53,503 nucleotides of DNA, taken from contig DCQM01000024.1 in NCBI GenBank assembly GCA_002323895.1, positions 1 through 53,503 on the forward strand, in the 5' to 3' direction. Position 1 is the stretch's first letter. Each line of letters starts with the position of its first letter. Position numbers and translations under genes: made by a program. The notes below the pieces were generated by a model. The model saw only the letters and a program-made list of their open reading frames with translations, had not been told where the DNA came from and did no database searches. Below are positions 53,466-53,503 of the stretch, piece by piece. This stretch comes from Akkermansiaceae bacterium UBA1518. Lineage in GTDB: Bacteria; Verrucomicrobiota; Verrucomicrobiia; Verrucomicrobiales; Akkermansiaceae.

Positions 53466-53503
53466 CCTATTTTTGCAGGTTTTTTCATACTATTCGGGAC
53501 GTT

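Overview
The window looks like ordinary chromosomal DNA of a member of the Verrucomicrobiota (inference from gene content, not from a marker gene). The pointers are three multi-domain planctomycete/verrucomicrobial-type c-type cytochrome proteins (PSCyt1/DUF1587/DUF1592/DUF1588/DUF1585), two Tat-exported DUF1552 partners, a sulfatase, a CotH/lamin-tail giant protein, a run of OmpH/Skp paralogues around lpxD (so a lipopolysaccharide outer membrane), and weak or absent Shine-Dalgarno sequences before many genes. I see no rRNA, tRNA, CRISPR array, insertion sequence or prophage.

Layout. 1-2600 holds a fused M16 peptidase. 2700-13040 is a secreted-enzyme block: DUF1592-DUF1552 (+), a second DUF1592 protein (-), then a (-) run dtxR-like regulator > DUF1552 > DUF1592. 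13.8-16.8 kb holds an HU protein, a YiiX-like hydrolase and aroC. 16.8-21.1 kb is a (-) cell-envelope cluster: ompH, lpxD, ompH, ompH and a C39-like cysteine-peptidase-fold protein. 21.3-24.4 kb (+) carries panC, a tiny lipoprotein and a membrane-anchored Ser/Thr kinase followed by decayed coding sequence. 25-30.6 kb has an exported esterase, the HrpB helicase, tatA coupled to an exported EEP-family phosphodiesterase, and a YugP-like protein that has lost its zinc site. 30.7-34.6 kb has a coiled-coil membrane protein, two lipoproteins and leuA with what looks like a leucine attenuator. 34.8-40.1 kb has a YbjN-like protein, a 2-Cys peroxiredoxin, an M42 aminopeptidase and the (-) cluster holB-obg-GGCT. 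40.2-53.4 kb has PhoD, the CotH protein, a nucleoside transporter, class II aldolase, a VC0807-type membrane protein, a sulfatase, a DUF6580 membrane protein, a TPMT-type methyltransferase and a cell-wall amidase.

How it fits together. Tat signals on the DUF1552 proteins fit with the tatA gene in the same window. The cytochrome/DUF1552 pairs, sulfatase, PhoD and esterase suggest a cell that degrades complex organic matter outside the cytoplasm. The most notable regulatory signal is the leuA leader: a short Leu-rich reading frame that ends inside a terminator-like hairpin. Other notable points are a terminator-like hairpin inside the signal-peptide codons directly after tatA, three Skp paralogues around one lpxD, a metal-dependent repressor gene immediately upstream of a DUF1552/DUF1592 pair, and two stretches of decaying coding sequence.
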